NCBI RefSeq assembly: GCF_000278135.1
Contig: NZ_JH725022.1
Coordinates: forward strand, 8,186 to 72,185
DNA length: 64,000 bases
From: Candidatus Bartonella washoeensis Sb944nv
Lineage (GTDB): Bacteria > Pseudomonadota > Alphaproteobacteria > Rhizobiales > Rhizobiaceae
Direction of reading: 5' to 3'
The notes below the pieces were generated by a model, which was given only the letters and a program-made list of their open reading frames with translations, was not told the origin of the DNA and did no database searches. Below, one piece after another: positions 10,142 through 20,218 of this stretch. The position numbers and the translations under genes were made by a program. Within the stretch, counting starts at the first letter, position 1. Each line of letters starts with the position of its first letter.

Positions 10142-10624
10142 ATGCAAATTTCTATTTTTGCTGTTGGTCGCATGAAAAAGGGTGCGGAGCACAAATTGGT
10201 TGACCATTATTTGGACCGTTTTTCTAAAAGTTCTGGTGCTGTAGGATTTCATTTAAAAACACTCTATGAGATATCAGAAAGTCGTGCTCAGACGGCATGC
10301 CAACGCATGGAAGAAGAGGGAAGAAGCCTTCTTGGGTTTTTGCCTGAAAAGTGTCGATTAATTGTATTAGATGAGCGTGGAAAGTCGATTTCATCATCTG
10401 CTTTTGCTGAAAAATTGGGGTTTTATCGTGATGAAGGTGTTCGTGATGTAATCATTGCTTTGGGGGGGCCTGATGGGCATAATGAGCAGATAAGAAATCG
10501 TGCTGATTTTCTTTTGTCTTTTGGTTTTATGACGTGGCCGCATCAAATTGCACGTATACTCCTTACCGAACAGCTTTATCGTGCTGTAACAATTGCGAGT
10601 AATCATCCTTATCATCGTTTTTAA
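10142..10624 (+). CDS. rlmH: 23S rRNA pseudouridine-1915 N3-methyltransferase RlmH
   Basis: A SPOUT-class methyltransferase acting on pseudouridine 1915 in helix 69 of 23S rRNA. ATG 10142 gives 160 residues, the normal family length, with GGGGA a few bases upstream inside rsfS; a further upstream in-frame start would add an unrelated segment. The knot region is visible as I-V-L-D-E-R-G-K, A-L-G-G-P-D-G-H and the conserved C-terminus L-L-T-E-Q-L-Y-R-A and H-P-Y-H-R-F. Confidence 0.97.
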   Translation: MQISIFAVGRMKKGAEHKLVDHYLDRFSKSSGAVGFHLKTLYEISESRAQTACQRMEEEGRSLLGFLPEKCRLIVLDERGKSISSSAFAEKLGFYRDEGVRDVIIALGGPDGHNEQIRNRADFLLSFGFMTWPHQIARILLTEQLYRAVTIASNHPYHRF

Positions 10625-10720
10625 TATTTTTGTGCAATTTTTAGCACTTATTTATGTATTTATTAATATTGTTTTAGCTGACACCATTTAAAGCATTTCT
10701 AGTTTACACGATGAGGCTTA

Positions 10721-12001
10721 ATGGTTAGGCAAATGAAGAAGCTTCTTCATAAAAAGATGCAATATTTATATGAGGGATGCGCGATATTTGTCGTGTTACT
10801 ATTAAGTGTGGGGTTTTGCTTGTCTGTATCGCATGCCGAAGATACAGTGAGTAGTGCAACAGCACATAAAGAATTGGGAGAAATTCGCCAAAGTATTTCT
10901 CTTTCGCGTGAGCGTGTTGCTTTTCTTGCTCAGCAAGTTGAGCGTTTAAAAAAAGATCAACACGCTTTAAGCGATGCATTAATAAAAGCTGCTAAGATAG
11001 AACGTGCAGTAGCAAATGATATTGCTGAAAGGGAAGAAAAACTTAAAAAGATGATAGTAAAGCGGATACAAGTTGATCAAAGTTTAAAAGGTCGTCGCGC
11101 CGAATTTGCTGAAGTTCTTGCCATCTTAGAACGTATAGGGTTGAATCCACCTCCTGCTCTTATGGTGCGTCCTGAGGATGTATTAACTTCTGTGCGCAGT
11201 TCTGTTTTATTAGGAGCTATTTTACCTCAAATGCAAGAAAAAATACAGGTTTTAACTGAGAGCCTTAAAGAGTTGACCAATTTGAGCAATGCAATTGCTA
11301 GGGAATACGGCGCTCTAAAGACTAAAATGCAAAATCAAGCAGAGCAACGAAAGAATCTAGAGCTTTTATTAGACAAAAAAGCCAAACTACAAAAAAGATC
11401 TGAAGAAGAACTTACAGAGCAGCAACAAAAAAACATTTCTCTTCTTAAAAAAGCGCAGTCTTTGGAAGAATTAATTTTAGAGCTTGACCGTCAGTCAAAA
11501 CTTAGTTCTAATATATCTGTACAGGTACGAAAAAATTTACAATTGTTAGAGCAGAGCAGTTTTGAAAGCCGAAAAGGCTCTTTGCTTTTTCCTGTTTTGG
11601 GAAAGAAAATTCAACGCATTAATAATAGTTCGCAGATTACGCGCTTTGGTGAAATGATTGAAACAGAATCAGAAGCTGTTGTGGTAGCACCTGCTGATGC
11701 TCTTGTTGCTTTTGCTGGACCATTTCGTTCTTACGGACAGTTGATTATTCTCAATGTTGGAAATGGTTATCATATCGTTCTTATCGGGATGTCAAAAATC
11801 AACGTAACGCAGGGGCAATTTGTTCTTTCAGGTGAGCCTATTGGTATGATGGCGATGCAATTTATTGCAAACAGTGTTGCATTGGATATAGGAAAAACTG
11901 CTCCAATACTTTACATTGAGTTTAGAAAACAGGGGAAACCTGTGAAGCCAACTCCTTGGTGGCGGACTGAAAAAACGAAAAGGAACCAAAATGATTCGTA
12001 A
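10721..12001 (+). CDS. EnvC-like murein hydrolase activator with LytM domain
   Basis: A periplasmic coiled-coil protein of 426 residues. After a signal/anchor segment (residues ~20-40, ending S-H-A) there is a long charged helical region rich in E, K, Q and L (about 45-285), typical of EnvC. The C-terminal ~110 residues are a LytM/M23-like fold. The metal-binding H-x-x-x-D and H-x-H motifs of active M23 endopeptidases are not evident, as in EnvC, so it more likely activates an amidase at division sites than cuts peptidoglycan itself. It overlaps ctpA by 11 bases, a conserved rhizobial pair. Confidence 0.85.
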   Translation: MVRQMKKLLHKKMQYLYEGCAIFVVLLLSVGFCLSVSHAEDTVSSATAHKELGEIRQSISLSRERVAFLAQQVERLKKDQHALSDALIKAAKIERAVANDIAEREEKLKKMIVKRIQVDQSLKGRRAEFAEVLAILERIGLNPPPALMVRPEDVLTSVRSSVLLGAILPQMQEKIQVLTESLKELTNLSNAIAREYGALKTKMQNQAEQRKNLELLLDKKAKLQKRSEEELTEQQQKNISLLKKAQSLEELILELDRQSKLSSNISVQVRKNLQLLEQSSFESRKGSLLFPVLGKKIQRINNSSQITRFGEMIETESEAVVVAPADALVAFAGPFRSYGQLIILNVGNGYHIVLIGMSKINVTQGQFVLSGEPIGMMAMQFIANSVALDIGKTAPILYIEFRKQGKPVKPTPWWRTEKTKRNQNDS

Positions 12002-13301
12002 AGTTATTCTTTTGGTCGCTGGGGTATTGCTCGGCGCCAGTTCAATGATCATGGTGCAGTCTGTTGCTGCGAATAATGAGGGTGATGCTTATAAACAGCT
12101 AGCCATATTTGGCGATATCTTTGAACGCGTACGTATACAATACGTGACGGTTCCAGATGATAAAAAACTTATTGAAAATGCTATCAATGGTATGCTCACA
12201 TCACTTGATCCTCATTCATCTTATATGAATGCTCAAGAAGCTAAGGACATGCGTGATTCTACGAAAGGAGAATTCGGAGGACTGGGTATTGAAGTGACCA
12301 TGGAGAAGAACTTAATTAAAGTTGTTTCTCCAATGGATGATACACCTGCTTCAAAAGCAGGTATTTTGGCAGGGGATCTCATTTCAAAAATTGATGGTGT
12401 ACAGACAAATGGTCAAACATTGAATGAAGCTGTTAATAAGATGCGAGGTGTTCCTGGAACACCGATTACGTTGACAATTATTCGTTCCGGCGTTGATAAA
12501 CCGCTTGAAATTAAGGTTGTTCGTGATATCATTAAAGTGAAAGCGGTGAAATATCGTGTTGAGGGTGATATTGGGTATTTAAGACTTATCCAGTTTTCAG
12601 AGCAGACTTTTGGCAATCTTCAGGCTGCAATTAAAGATATTAAGTCTAAAATTCCTCAAGACAAGTTGAAGGGTTATATTCTTGATTTGCGGCTTAATCC
12701 AGGTGGACTTTTAGATCAGGCTGTTAGTGTCTCGGATGCCTTTCTCAACAAAGGTGAAATTGTATCGACTCGTGGGCGCAAAAAGAATGATGTAACAAGA
12801 TTTGATGCTAAGCCAGGGGATATCATCAACGGGAAGCCTCTTATTGTACTCATCAATGGTGGTTCAGCAAGTGCTTCTGAGATTGTTGCAGGTGCCTTAC
12901 AAGATCATCGTCGTGCTACAATTTTAGGCACACAATCTTTTGGCAAGGGATCTGTTCAAACAATTATTCCCTTGGGTGAAAATGGTGCTTTACGTTTAAC
13001 AACAGCGCTTTATTACACGCCAGCTGGAACTTCAATTCAGGGAACTGGGATCACACCTGATATTATTGTAGAACAACCACTCCCTGAAAAATACAAAGGT
13101 TATGATGTAAAGCTTGGTGAATCTGAGTTAAAAGGGCATATCAAAGGGAAACGAGAAAATAATAAAGGATCTGGTTCAGCTGCTTTCGTTCCGCAAGATC
13201 CTAAGGAAGATACCCAATTGAAAGAGGCTTATAAGCTTTTACGGGGTGAAATGGCACATGCAGCATTTCCACCAGATCCCACTAAGGATGTTTTAAAGTG
13301 A
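11991..13301 (+). CDS. ctpA: Carboxy-terminal processing protease CtpA (S41)
   Basis: A periplasmic serine protease of 436 residues that trims protein C-termini and supports envelope homeostasis. It has an N-terminal signal segment (residues 1-27). A PDZ domain follows at about 95-180, containing G-G-L-G-I-E-V and G-D-L-I-S-K-I-D-G. The S41 domain has the Ser/Lys dyad S294 (G-G-S-A-S-A-S-E) and K319 (F-G-K-G-S-V-Q), spaced 25 residues as expected. Its ATG lies within the end of the envC-like gene, so the two are coupled. Confidence 0.96.
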   Translation: MIRKVILLVAGVLLGASSMIMVQSVAANNEGDAYKQLAIFGDIFERVRIQYVTVPDDKKLIENAINGMLTSLDPHSSYMNAQEAKDMRDSTKGEFGGLGIEVTMEKNLIKVVSPMDDTPASKAGILAGDLISKIDGVQTNGQTLNEAVNKMRGVPGTPITLTIIRSGVDKPLEIKVVRDIIKVKAVKYRVEGDIGYLRLIQFSEQTFGNLQAAIKDIKSKIPQDKLKGYILDLRLNPGGLLDQAVSVSDAFLNKGEIVSTRGRKKNDVTRFDAKPGDIINGKPLIVLINGGSASASEIVAGALQDHRRATILGTQSFGKGSVQTIIPLGENGALRLTTALYYTPAGTSIQGTGITPDIIVEQPLPEKYKGYDVKLGESELKGHIKGKRENNKGSGSAAFVPQDPKEDTQLKEAYKLLRGEMAHAAFPPDPTKDVLK

Positions 13302-13342
13302 GAAGGGGTGTATACAGTTTATGTTTTTGTGGGGATAATTGA

Positions 13343-13864
13343 ATGGATGCAGTTGTTAATGTGAGTGCTCTTCCTTATCGGAAAGGTGTTGGAATCCTTG
13401 TCTTTAATCATGAGGGTAAAGTTTGGGTAGGGCGCCGTTTAATGACGTGCGCTCATGCAGAGACCAAAATATCTAATCGTTGGCAACTCCCTCAAGGGGG
13501 GATCGATGAGGATGAAGAGCCATTAGAGGCAGCGTGTCGCGAACTTTACGAAGAAACCGGTATCCGTTCTGTAAAGCTGATCAAGGAAGCACAGGATTGG
13601 TTCCATTATGATTTTCCACAAGAACTTATTGGAGGTGTATTAAATAATAAATATCGTGGACAAATGCAAAAATGGTTTGCTTTTCAGTTTACAGGAGAAC
13701 TTTCTGAAATCATGATTAATCCACCGCCAGATGGTAATAAAGCAGAATTCGATCGGTGGAAATGGGTTGATCTAGAAACTCTTCCTTCTACAGTAGTTTC
13801 TTTTAAAAAGCATGTTTACATAAAAGTTGTTAACGAATTTCGAGGTAGCCTTAGATGCTTATAA
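13343..13864 (+). CDS. ialA: RNA pyrophosphohydrolase / dinucleoside polyphosphate hydrolase (IalA)
   Basis: A Nudix hydrolase of 173 residues. The Nudix box runs from residue 52 to 74 with all consensus positions (G, E, R-E, E-E, G). In enterobacteria the orthologue RppH/NudH removes pyrophosphate from mRNA 5' ends. In Bartonella it is IalA, an invasion-associated hydrolase of diadenosine polyphosphates. The ialB gene follows 132 bases downstream, the arrangement described for B. bacilliformis. The upstream neighbour ctpA matches the rhizobial rppH context, so one gene fills both roles. Confidence 0.93.
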   Translation: MDAVVNVSALPYRKGVGILVFNHEGKVWVGRRLMTCAHAETKISNRWQLPQGGIDEDEEPLEAACRELYEETGIRSVKLIKEAQDWFHYDFPQELIGGVLNNKYRGQMQKWFAFQFTGELSEIMINPPPDGNKAEFDRWKWVDLETLPSTVVSFKKHVYIKVVNEFRGSLRCL

Positions 13865-13996
13865 AAGCTATATAATTATAGAAAGCTCTTTTTTCATTAA
13901 GACAGCTTTATATTATGCATAAAGATAGTTTATATATGCATAACTTTAAAAAATAATAAATGTAATTTTCTTTTATGTAAAGAACTGGAATATGAA

Positions 13997-14557
13997 ATGA
14001 AAAAAATATTTAATTTATTTGTAGTTTTTACTCTCTTGAGTATTTCTTCTGTAGCGTTTGCATCAGATTCAAAGTCTACTGCAACGAAGGCTCCTGCAGC
14101 TACATTGCCAAATGGTGCTTCTTCTTTAACCGAAACTTATGGTTTATGGAGCATTAACTGTGGTATACAGGACGGAAAAAAGATTTGTTTTATGCACCGT
14201 CAAGAGATGAATGACCAGAATCGTGTCGTTGTGGCTATGAATGTTATTCTCAGTGCTGATGGTGTTGTATCTGGTAATTTGACAGTTCCTTTTGGCATTT
14301 TGGTCTCTAAGCCTGTTCGTTTACAAGTCGATGAGGGGAAATCTGTTATCGAGACTGGTATTCGGACTTGTGTGCCAGCAGGTTGCGTTGTTCCAATCGT
14401 TTTTGACAAAAATTATGTAACAGCTTTACGCGCTGGAAAGCATTTGAAGTTGGCTATGACAGTTGCTGCTCCAGGCGAACCAGCTTTAAATGATTTGTTC
14501 GTTCAGCTGAATGGTTTTAGTAATGCACTTAATCGTTTGATTGCTTTGCAGAAGTAA
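13997..14557 (+). CDS. ialB: Invasion-associated locus B protein
   Basis: 186 residues with a clear signal peptide (cleavage likely after V-A-F-A, residue ~22). The mature domain contains Y-G-L-W-S-I-N-C-G, K-I-C-F-M-H, and a C-V-P-A-G-C pair, consistent with two disulphides. In Bartonella IalB is a major outer-membrane or periplasmic protein linked to erythrocyte invasion; its molecular activity is unknown. It follows ialA and is closed by a strong terminator. A second family member lies at 1911. Confidence 0.94.
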   Translation: MKKIFNLFVVFTLLSISSVAFASDSKSTATKAPAATLPNGASSLTETYGLWSINCGIQDGKKICFMHRQEMNDQNRVVVAMNVILSADGVVSGNLTVPFGILVSKPVRLQVDEGKSVIETGIRTCVPAGCVVPIVFDKNYVTALRAGKHLKLAMTVAAPGEPALNDLFVQLNGFSNALNRLIALQK

Positions 14558-14576
14558 TCTTAGAGACAAAACAAAG

Positions 14577-14598
14577 ACGGCCTTTTAAGGCCGTTTTT
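14577..14598 (+). terminator. Rho-independent terminator after ialB
   Basis: An eight-base perfect stem (ACGGCCTT / AAGGCCGT) is followed directly by a T run, 20 bases after the ialB stop. Confidence 0.85.
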
Positions 14599-14910
14599 AG
14601 TTTGAGCGTTTTTTGCAGCAGATTTATAGCTAAAATGGCAAAATCATTCTACCAAAAGAGATCTTCAAAGTTTTTTGAAGATTCTTTGGAGTGTTCCTCA
14701 TTGCTTTCGTTTTGACCAGCTATTTTTATTCCACTATTTGTTAGGTTTCCATTATGATATAAAGATGAAGAATGTGATATGCGTATTTCTTGTTGATATA
14801 AAAAGGCATTAACAGGGGAGGGTGCAATGCCATTATTCGATAAACAGGTTTATTTTCATAAATGCTTTATATGTGATTTTCTGTTCCATTGACTAAAAGA
14901 GGGATAAAGA
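14599..14910. other. Spacer between ialB terminator and yggT
   Basis: About 310 bases with no recognisable gene or strong repeat. The yggT promoter is expected here; AGAGGG at 14898 serves as the yggT ribosome binding site. Confidence 0.5.
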
Positions 14911-15204
14911 GTGATTTATGCATTGCTTCAGGTAATTGATCTGATTTTCAAAATTTATATTGATATTTTAATCGCAAGTGTTATTTTTTCTTGGCTTTAT
15001 GCATTCAATATTGTGAACACGCGTAATCGTTTTATTTTTTTAATAGGAAACTTTCTATATCGCGTTACGGAGCCAATTTTAGGTCGTATCCGACGGTTTT
15101 TGCCAAACCTTGGAGCGGTTGATATTTCACCGATTTTAGTGTTCATAATTATTTATTTTATTCGCACCTTTATGTGGCGTGCTTATGCGGGCATGTATCT
15201 ATAA
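14911..15204 (+). CDS. YggT family integral membrane protein
   Basis: A 97-residue protein made of two hydrophobic segments (about residues 3-28 and 70-92) flanking a short basic loop. The [12 protein letters not shown] motif in the loop is the family hallmark. Members have been linked to osmotic tolerance and cell shape, but the role is not settled. The start is GTG 14911, with AGAGGG seven bases before it. It is followed immediately by a DUF167 gene, as in many proteobacteria. Confidence 0.9.
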   Translation: MIYALLQVIDLIFKIYIDILIASVIFSWLYAFNIVNTRNRFIFLIGNFLYRVTEPILGRIRRFLPNLGAVDISPILVFIIIYFIRTFMWRAYAGMYL

Positions 15205-15221
15205 AATACTGCGCGAGATGC

Positions 15222-15557
15222 ATGAAGATGTTTTATCAAGGTGATGATACTCATGGTTTGAGTCTGTTTGTACATCTCTCTCCAAAGGCTTCTATTGATC
15301 GAATAATGGGGGTTGAGTGCAGGGATGATGGAAAGCAGTATTTGGTTATACGGATTCGCGCTGTTCCTGAAGATGGGAAAGCAAATAAAGCACTCATTAA
15401 ATTTCTGGCTAAGCAATGGAAAATTCCATCTTCTTGTATTGCTCTTAAGAGTGGCGCGACATCACGCTACAAACAACTTTATTTTTCAGGATATTCAGAA
15501 GAATTAACAAAGATATTACAATCTTTAGGAGATTATAATAGTTCTACGCAAAAATAA
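15222..15557 (+). CDS. DUF167 / UPF0235 (YggU-like) protein
   Basis: A small soluble protein of about 111 residues with the DUF167 core: L-S-P-K-A-S, the R-A-V-P-E-D-G-K-A-N-K-A-L segment and the K-S-G-A-T-S-R-Y-K turn. Function is unknown. The start is chosen at ATG 15222 (a second ATG is at 15228); an earlier in-frame GTG at 15174 would run back into yggT with unlikely sequence. No strong ribosome binding site is seen, so translation may be coupled to yggT, which ends 17 bases earlier. Confidence 0.85.
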   Translation: MKMFYQGDDTHGLSLFVHLSPKASIDRIMGVECRDDGKQYLVIRIRAVPEDGKANKALIKFLAKQWKIPSSCIALKSGATSRYKQLYFSGYSEELTKILQSLGDYNSSTQK

Positions 15558-15561
15558 GTAA

Positions 15562-15592
15562 AAAGCCTGTTTAAAAAACAGGCTTTGTTTTT
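15562..15592. terminator. Bidirectional terminator between DUF167 gene and ppa
   Basis: An 11-base stem (AAAGCCTGTTT / AAACAGGCTTT) with a short A loop and T-rich flanks on both strands sits between the two convergent genes. Confidence 0.85.
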
Positions 15593-15600
15593 TAGAATAA

Positions 15601-16131
15601 TTATATTCCATTATTGCGCTCAATAGCTTTTTTAATTAAGTTACGTGCGCAATCTTTATCACGCCACCCCTCAATTTTAACCCATTTTTCAGGTTCAAGA
15701 TCTTTGTAATGTCCGAAGAAATGCTCAATTTGTTTTAGTGTAATTTGGGGAAGATCTGTGTAATCGTGGATATTGATATATCGTTGTGTGATTTTTGGGG
15801 TGGGGACAGCAATAATTTTCTCATCTTTACCTCCATCATCTTCCATAATCAAAACTCCGACTGGACGAACATTGATGACACAACCAGGAATAAGTGGACG
15901 GGTATTACAGATAAGAACATCAATTGGATCACCATCTTCTGAAAGTGTATGCGGAACGAAGCCATAATTTCCGGGATAGACCATTGATGTTTGAAGGACG
16001 CGGTCAACAAATAATGCTCCGGATTTTTTGTCCATTTCATATTTTATTGGCTGACCACCAACAGAGACTTCAACAATAACATTGATGTCTTCAGGTGGAT
16101 TTTTACCAACGGGTATTTCCTGAATATTCAT
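15601..16131 (-). CDS. ppa: Inorganic pyrophosphatase
   Basis: A cytoplasmic family I soluble pyrophosphatase of 176 residues, which drives biosynthesis by hydrolysing PPi. The signature D-G-D-P-I-D-V-L is present, along with the substrate-binding Y-P-G-N-Y-G-F-V-P and the late acidic/lysine cluster H-Y-K-D-L-E. Its length matches bacterial enzymes. It lies 68 bases downstream of typA on the same strand. Confidence 0.97.
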   Translation of the reverse strand: MNIQEIPVGKNPPEDINVIVEVSVGGQPIKYEMDKKSGALFVDRVLQTSMVYPGNYGFVPHTLSEDGDPIDVLICNTRPLIPGCVINVRPVGVLIMEDDGGKDEKIIAVPTPKITQRYINIHDYTDLPQITLKQIEHFFGHYKDLEPEKWVKIEGWRDKDCARNLIKKAIERNNGI

Positions 16132-16199
16132 GTAAATATCCTTTCTGGAGTATAATTAAACGAGATACAAAAAAATATTTGACTGAGGAAGTTATAAAA

Positions 16200-18026
16200 T
16201 TAGGTTGAAATTGATGAGCGTGTTTTTTCAAAACGTTTGCGTTCATTTGGATCTAGATAGAGTTTGCGTAGACGAATATTTTTAGGAGTTACTTCCACAA
16301 GTTCATCATCTTGTATCCACGATAGTGCACGTTCTAACGTCATTTTAAGTGGAGGAGTTAATTTGACGGCTTCATCTTTTCCAGAGGCGCGCATATTGGT
16401 TAGTTTTTTTCCTTTTAAAACATTTACTTCTAAGTCGTTATCTCGTGAGTGTATACCAATAATCATACCCTGATAAACTTTAACACCAGCATCAATTACC
16501 ATAGGTCCACGGTCTTCAAGGTTAAAAAGAGCGTAAGCGACAGATTCACCGTTATCATTTGAAATCATAACGCCATTGACACGGCCACCAATATCTCCCT
16601 TATAAGGTTCATAGGCGTGGAAGAGGCGATTCATAATTGCTGTACCACGTGTGTCAGTTAAAAGCTCAGATTGGTAGCCGATAAGACCACGAGTTGGTGC
16701 ATAAAAAACAAGGCGTACACGATTGCCGCCAGAGGGACGCAACTCAACCATTTCGCCTTTGCGTTCGGACATTTTTTGCACGACAGTTCCAGAATATTCC
16801 TCATCAACATCGATGACAACTTCCTCTATTGGTTCAAGAGTTATTCCGTTTTCATCTTTTTGCATAACAACGCGTGGACGTGAAACACTAAGTTCAAACC
16901 CTTCACGACGCATATTTTCAATGAGAACTGCAAGTTGCAATTCTCCTCGTCCTGAAACATAGAAAGAATCTTTATCGGCTGATTCCTCAATTTTAAGGGC
17001 TACATTGCCTTCTGCTTCTTTTAACAAACGTTCACGGATGACACGGCTTGTTACTTTATCCCCTTCAGTTCCTGCAAGGGGACTATCATTGACTAGAAAG
17101 CTCATAGTAACAGTGGGAGGATCGATTGGTTGAGCGGTAAGAGGTTCATTGACCGCAGGGTCACAGAAAGTATCAGCAACGGTGCCTTTTTGTAGGCCGG
17201 CAATTGCTACAATATCACCGGCAATACTCTCTTCAATAGGTTGCCGCTCTAATCCACGAAATGCCAAAATTTTTGAAATACGCCCAGTTTCTAAAAGTTT
17301 TCCATCTTGCCCAAGAACCTTGACACTTTGGTTGGGTTTAATAGATCCCGAATGAATGCGACCTGTAATAATTCGGCCTAGAAAAGGATCTGCTTCAAGG
17401 ATAGTTCCGATCATGCGGAATGGTCCTTCCGCTACGGTAGGAGAAGGAACATGGCGCGTTACAAGATCGAACAAAGGACTGAGTCCTTGATCTTTTGGTC
17501 CCTCAGGAGCTTCAGCCATCCATCCATTGCGACCAGACCCGTAGAGAATAGGAAAATCAAGCTGTTCATCGGTTGCGTCAAGAGCAGCAAAAAGGTCAAA
17601 AACCTCATTAATAACTTCGTCAGCGCGTGCATCAGGGCGGTCAATTTTATTAATAGCAACGATAGGGCGTAATCCCACTTTCAATGCTTTACCGACGACA
17701 AATTTGGTTTGTGGCATAGGACCTTCAGCCGCATCAACAAGTACAATTGCTCCATCTACCATATTGAGAATACGTTCAACTTCACCACCAAAATCAGCGT
17801 GTCCAGGAGTGTCAACAATATTAATTCTGGTATTTTTCCAAACAACAGATGTCACCTTCGCTAAGATTGTAATCCCGCGTTCTTTTTCAATGTCATTTGA
17901 ATCCATCATACGCTCGCTGGTACGTTGGTTATCACGGAAATTTCCTGATTGCTTGAGCAGTTCATCTACAAGTGTTGTTTTTCCATGGTCAACATGGGCA
18001 ATAATGGCAATGTTACGCAATTGCAT
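16200..18026 (-). CDS. typA: Translational GTPase TypA/BipA
   Basis: A 608-residue ribosome-binding GTPase of the EF-G family, involved in 50S assembly and stress or cold adaptation. The G domain shows [10 protein letters not shown] (residues 10-19), [14 protein letters not shown] and N-K-I-D. Domains II, III and V follow, ending in the BipA-specific C-terminal domain with R-G-L-I-G-Y and a basic tail (R-K-L-Y-L-D). It is full length and unremarkable. Confidence 0.97.
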   Translation of the reverse strand: MQLRNIAIIAHVDHGKTTLVDELLKQSGNFRDNQRTSERMMDSNDIEKERGITILAKVTSVVWKNTRINIVDTPGHADFGGEVERILNMVDGAIVLVDAAEGPMPQTKFVVGKALKVGLRPIVAINKIDRPDARADEVINEVFDLFAALDATDEQLDFPILYGSGRNGWMAEAPEGPKDQGLSPLFDLVTRHVPSPTVAEGPFRMIGTILEADPFLGRIITGRIHSGSIKPNQSVKVLGQDGKLLETGRISKILAFRGLERQPIEESIAGDIVAIAGLQKGTVADTFCDPAVNEPLTAQPIDPPTVTMSFLVNDSPLAGTEGDKVTSRVIRERLLKEAEGNVALKIEESADKDSFYVSGRGELQLAVLIENMRREGFELSVSRPRVVMQKDENGITLEPIEEVVIDVDEEYSGTVVQKMSERKGEMVELRPSGGNRVRLVFYAPTRGLIGYQSELLTDTRGTAIMNRLFHAYEPYKGDIGGRVNGVMISNDNGESVAYALFNLEDRGPMVIDAGVKVYQGMIIGIHSRDNDLEVNVLKGKKLTNMRASGKDEAVKLTPPLKMTLERALSWIQDDELVEVTPKNIRLRKLYLDPNERKRFEKTRSSIST

Positions 18027-18488
18027 AAATTTTCTTCTTTTCGTTTAATGAAATTTCATTTGAGGTAAAGCTTTTGCGTCCCTTACCTTTAACTATTACA
18101 AAATGTTTTACACGTTTTTTGATAATTTTGGAAGAGGAGGAAATATTTTTATGGAAAAGTGTTTGAAAAGGTTTTTAATGCTCTATAAGCGTTGGGGATT
18201 TTTTTCAAAAACTTTTGAATGTATAAGCTTTCACATCAAGTATGTACTGAGAAAAAAATAATAAAATTTGCTTTTTTATCATAAAGCGCATGCTTTAGCT
18301 GTTGCCTCTAAATTAATATCAAAAATCACTGCATTACTGTTTTATTAAGGTATTTTTTTAATGATATAATCATCATTTCTATTGAATTAGAGTGCTAAAT
18401 ACAGTGATATTTCCTTATTTATACCTTTCTTAATTATGAATCAGAAAAAATCATTTTATTGGCATGAGAAGCGTTTTTTCTTCCCGTC
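18027..18488. other. Spacer between typA and mgtE
   Basis: About 460 AT-rich bases. The only supported item is a possible 36-codon ORF at 18151-18261, listed separately. No tRNA or strong terminator was found. Confidence 0.5.
18151..18261 (+). CDS. Possible small basic protein (36 aa)
   Basis: An ATG frame of 36 codons is preceded by GAGGAGG (ending at 18140, ten bases before the ATG). The product is strongly basic and aromatic, with K-R-F-L-M-L-Y-K-R-W-G-F-F near the N-terminus and a K-Y-V-L-R-K-K end. It has no match I recognise. Support is only the ribosome binding site and a lack of competing genes, so this is tentative. Confidence 0.35.
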   Translation: MEKCLKRFLMLYKRWGFFSKTFECISFHIKYVLRKK

Positions 18489-19865
18489 TTAGAGTAGAGT
18501 TCCAGATAAAATGAAGGCTGCAACAGAAAAATAGATTACAATCCCCATAACATCAACTAAAGTTGCAACAAGGGGGGCTGAAGCACTTGCTGGATCAAAT
18601 CCCAAACGTTTAAGAATAAAAGGAAGCATAGAGCCGGATAAGGAACCGAATGTAACGATTCCGACCAAAGCTGTGCCTACTGTTATCGAAACAGCAACCC
18701 AATGTTTACCATAGTCATAGATACCCAGCTGTTGCCAAAAAACAATGCGCATAACTCCAATGATTCCGAGTAAAAGACCAAGAGACAAGCCTGTTGGAAT
18801 TTCACGAATGATGACTTTCCACCAGTCCTTAAGCGTGAGTTCACGTAAAGCTAATGCACGAATAATAAGGGATGTAGCTTGTGAACCGGAGTTTCCTCCT
18901 GAACTCATAATGAGAGGAATGAACAGTGTAAGGATAATAGCTTTTTCAAGTTCTGCTTCGAAATATTGCATAGCGCTGGCTGTCAACATTTCACCGACAA
19001 AGAGTAAAGCAAGCCAACCCCCACGTTTTTTCATCATTCCAAGAAAATTGATCTGCATATAGGGCTTATTGAGAGCTTCCATACCTCCGAATTTATAGGC
19101 ATCTTCACTCATTTCATCAACCATTGTATCAAGAACATCGTCGACTGTTACAATACCAATGACATGATTTCCGTCATCAATAACCGGTACAGAGAGAAGA
19201 TCATGGCGCTGAAAAAGACGAGCAATGTCTTCATGATGTGTGAAGGGGGATATTGTAATAGGAGTATCATGCGTGACGACGTTTAGAATCTGTTCATCAG
19301 GTGAAGCAAGAATTAAATTACGCAGGGAAATAGCTTTGAGGAGGGTTCCTGTTTTAGGATCAATGACATAGCTTGTGTAAACTGTTTCACGTGTTCGTTC
19401 AACATCACGAATGTGATCAAGAGTTTTTTTTACACTCCAGTTTGCTGGCACTGCTATAAACTCTGTTGTCATCAGCGCACCAGCTGTATGATCAGGATAA
19501 CTTGTGAGTTTTTTGAGTTCAGCTCGCGTTAAGGGTTTAAGTAAGGCATAAAGCCGCGTGCGGGTTTCTTTCTCCATTTCTTGAAAGACATCTGCAGCGG
19601 CATCTGCGGACATACCATCAAGAATTTCAACAGAGCGGTTTACAGGAAGAAGTTCAAGAATAGCTGCTGGTTGTTCAAGTTCTGGTTTGTCAAAGAGTTC
19701 AATAACATAATCAAGAGGTAGAAGGCTAAGAATAGCTACACGTTCCATGATATCGAGATCATTAATGATATCAATCGAGTCAGCAAAATGATAATTTTTT
19801 AATTCTTCGGCGAGGGCTTCAGGAGAAGAATTTTTGAAGTCGAAGGTCGTTCTGATTTCAGTCAT
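18489..19865 (-). CDS. mgtE: Magnesium transporter MgtE
   Basis: A 458-residue Mg2+ channel. The N-terminal cytosolic domain (about 1-130) is followed by two CBS domains (about 130-255) that sense Mg2+. Next come five membrane helices starting near residue 285, with P-L-I-M-S-S-G-G-N-S-G-S-Q, the conserved pore segment. The C-terminus contains the A-P-L-V-A-T-L-V-D-V-M-G-I conserved in the last helices. It is complete and expressed alone. Confidence 0.96.
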   Translation of the reverse strand: MTEIRTTFDFKNSSPEALAEELKNYHFADSIDIINDLDIMERVAILSLLPLDYVIELFDKPELEQPAAILELLPVNRSVEILDGMSADAAADVFQEMEKETRTRLYALLKPLTRAELKKLTSYPDHTAGALMTTEFIAVPANWSVKKTLDHIRDVERTRETVYTSYVIDPKTGTLLKAISLRNLILASPDEQILNVVTHDTPITISPFTHHEDIARLFQRHDLLSVPVIDDGNHVIGIVTVDDVLDTMVDEMSEDAYKFGGMEALNKPYMQINFLGMMKKRGGWLALLFVGEMLTASAMQYFEAELEKAIILTLFIPLIMSSGGNSGSQATSLIIRALALRELTLKDWWKVIIREIPTGLSLGLLLGIIGVMRIVFWQQLGIYDYGKHWVAVSITVGTALVGIVTFGSLSGSMLPFILKRLGFDPASASAPLVATLVDVMGIVIYFSVAAFILSGTLL

Positions 19866-20218
19866 GATAAAGTACCTTCCGAAATATTGGGGAATTATGA
19901 ATTCAAATATATGGATGGGTAGAAAAAAAAGTTATGGAAGATTTAACAAAAAACCCCTCTCAATTGCATTTCCAATTGTTAATATTTAAATTAAAGTCAA
20001 GATTAGATCACAGGTTATAAACAATTTTATGAATCAGGTACGTAGGGGGTTTGATTTTTGTTTATCTCCTTATGATAAAAAACATCCTTTGCATCTTTAC
20101 TAAAATAGAGGGCTGAAAGACACTTTTGCAGCATAGTAAATAATTTTATAACTATTATCAATGTGTGTCATAAAGACATTGTTACACCTTAAAATTTATA
20201 ATGGAGATAGAGAATATT
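19866..20218. other. Divergent spacer between mgtE and the M3 peptidase gene
   Basis: About 350 bases that must hold both promoters. I see no gene, tRNA or recognisable operator. Confidence 0.5.
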
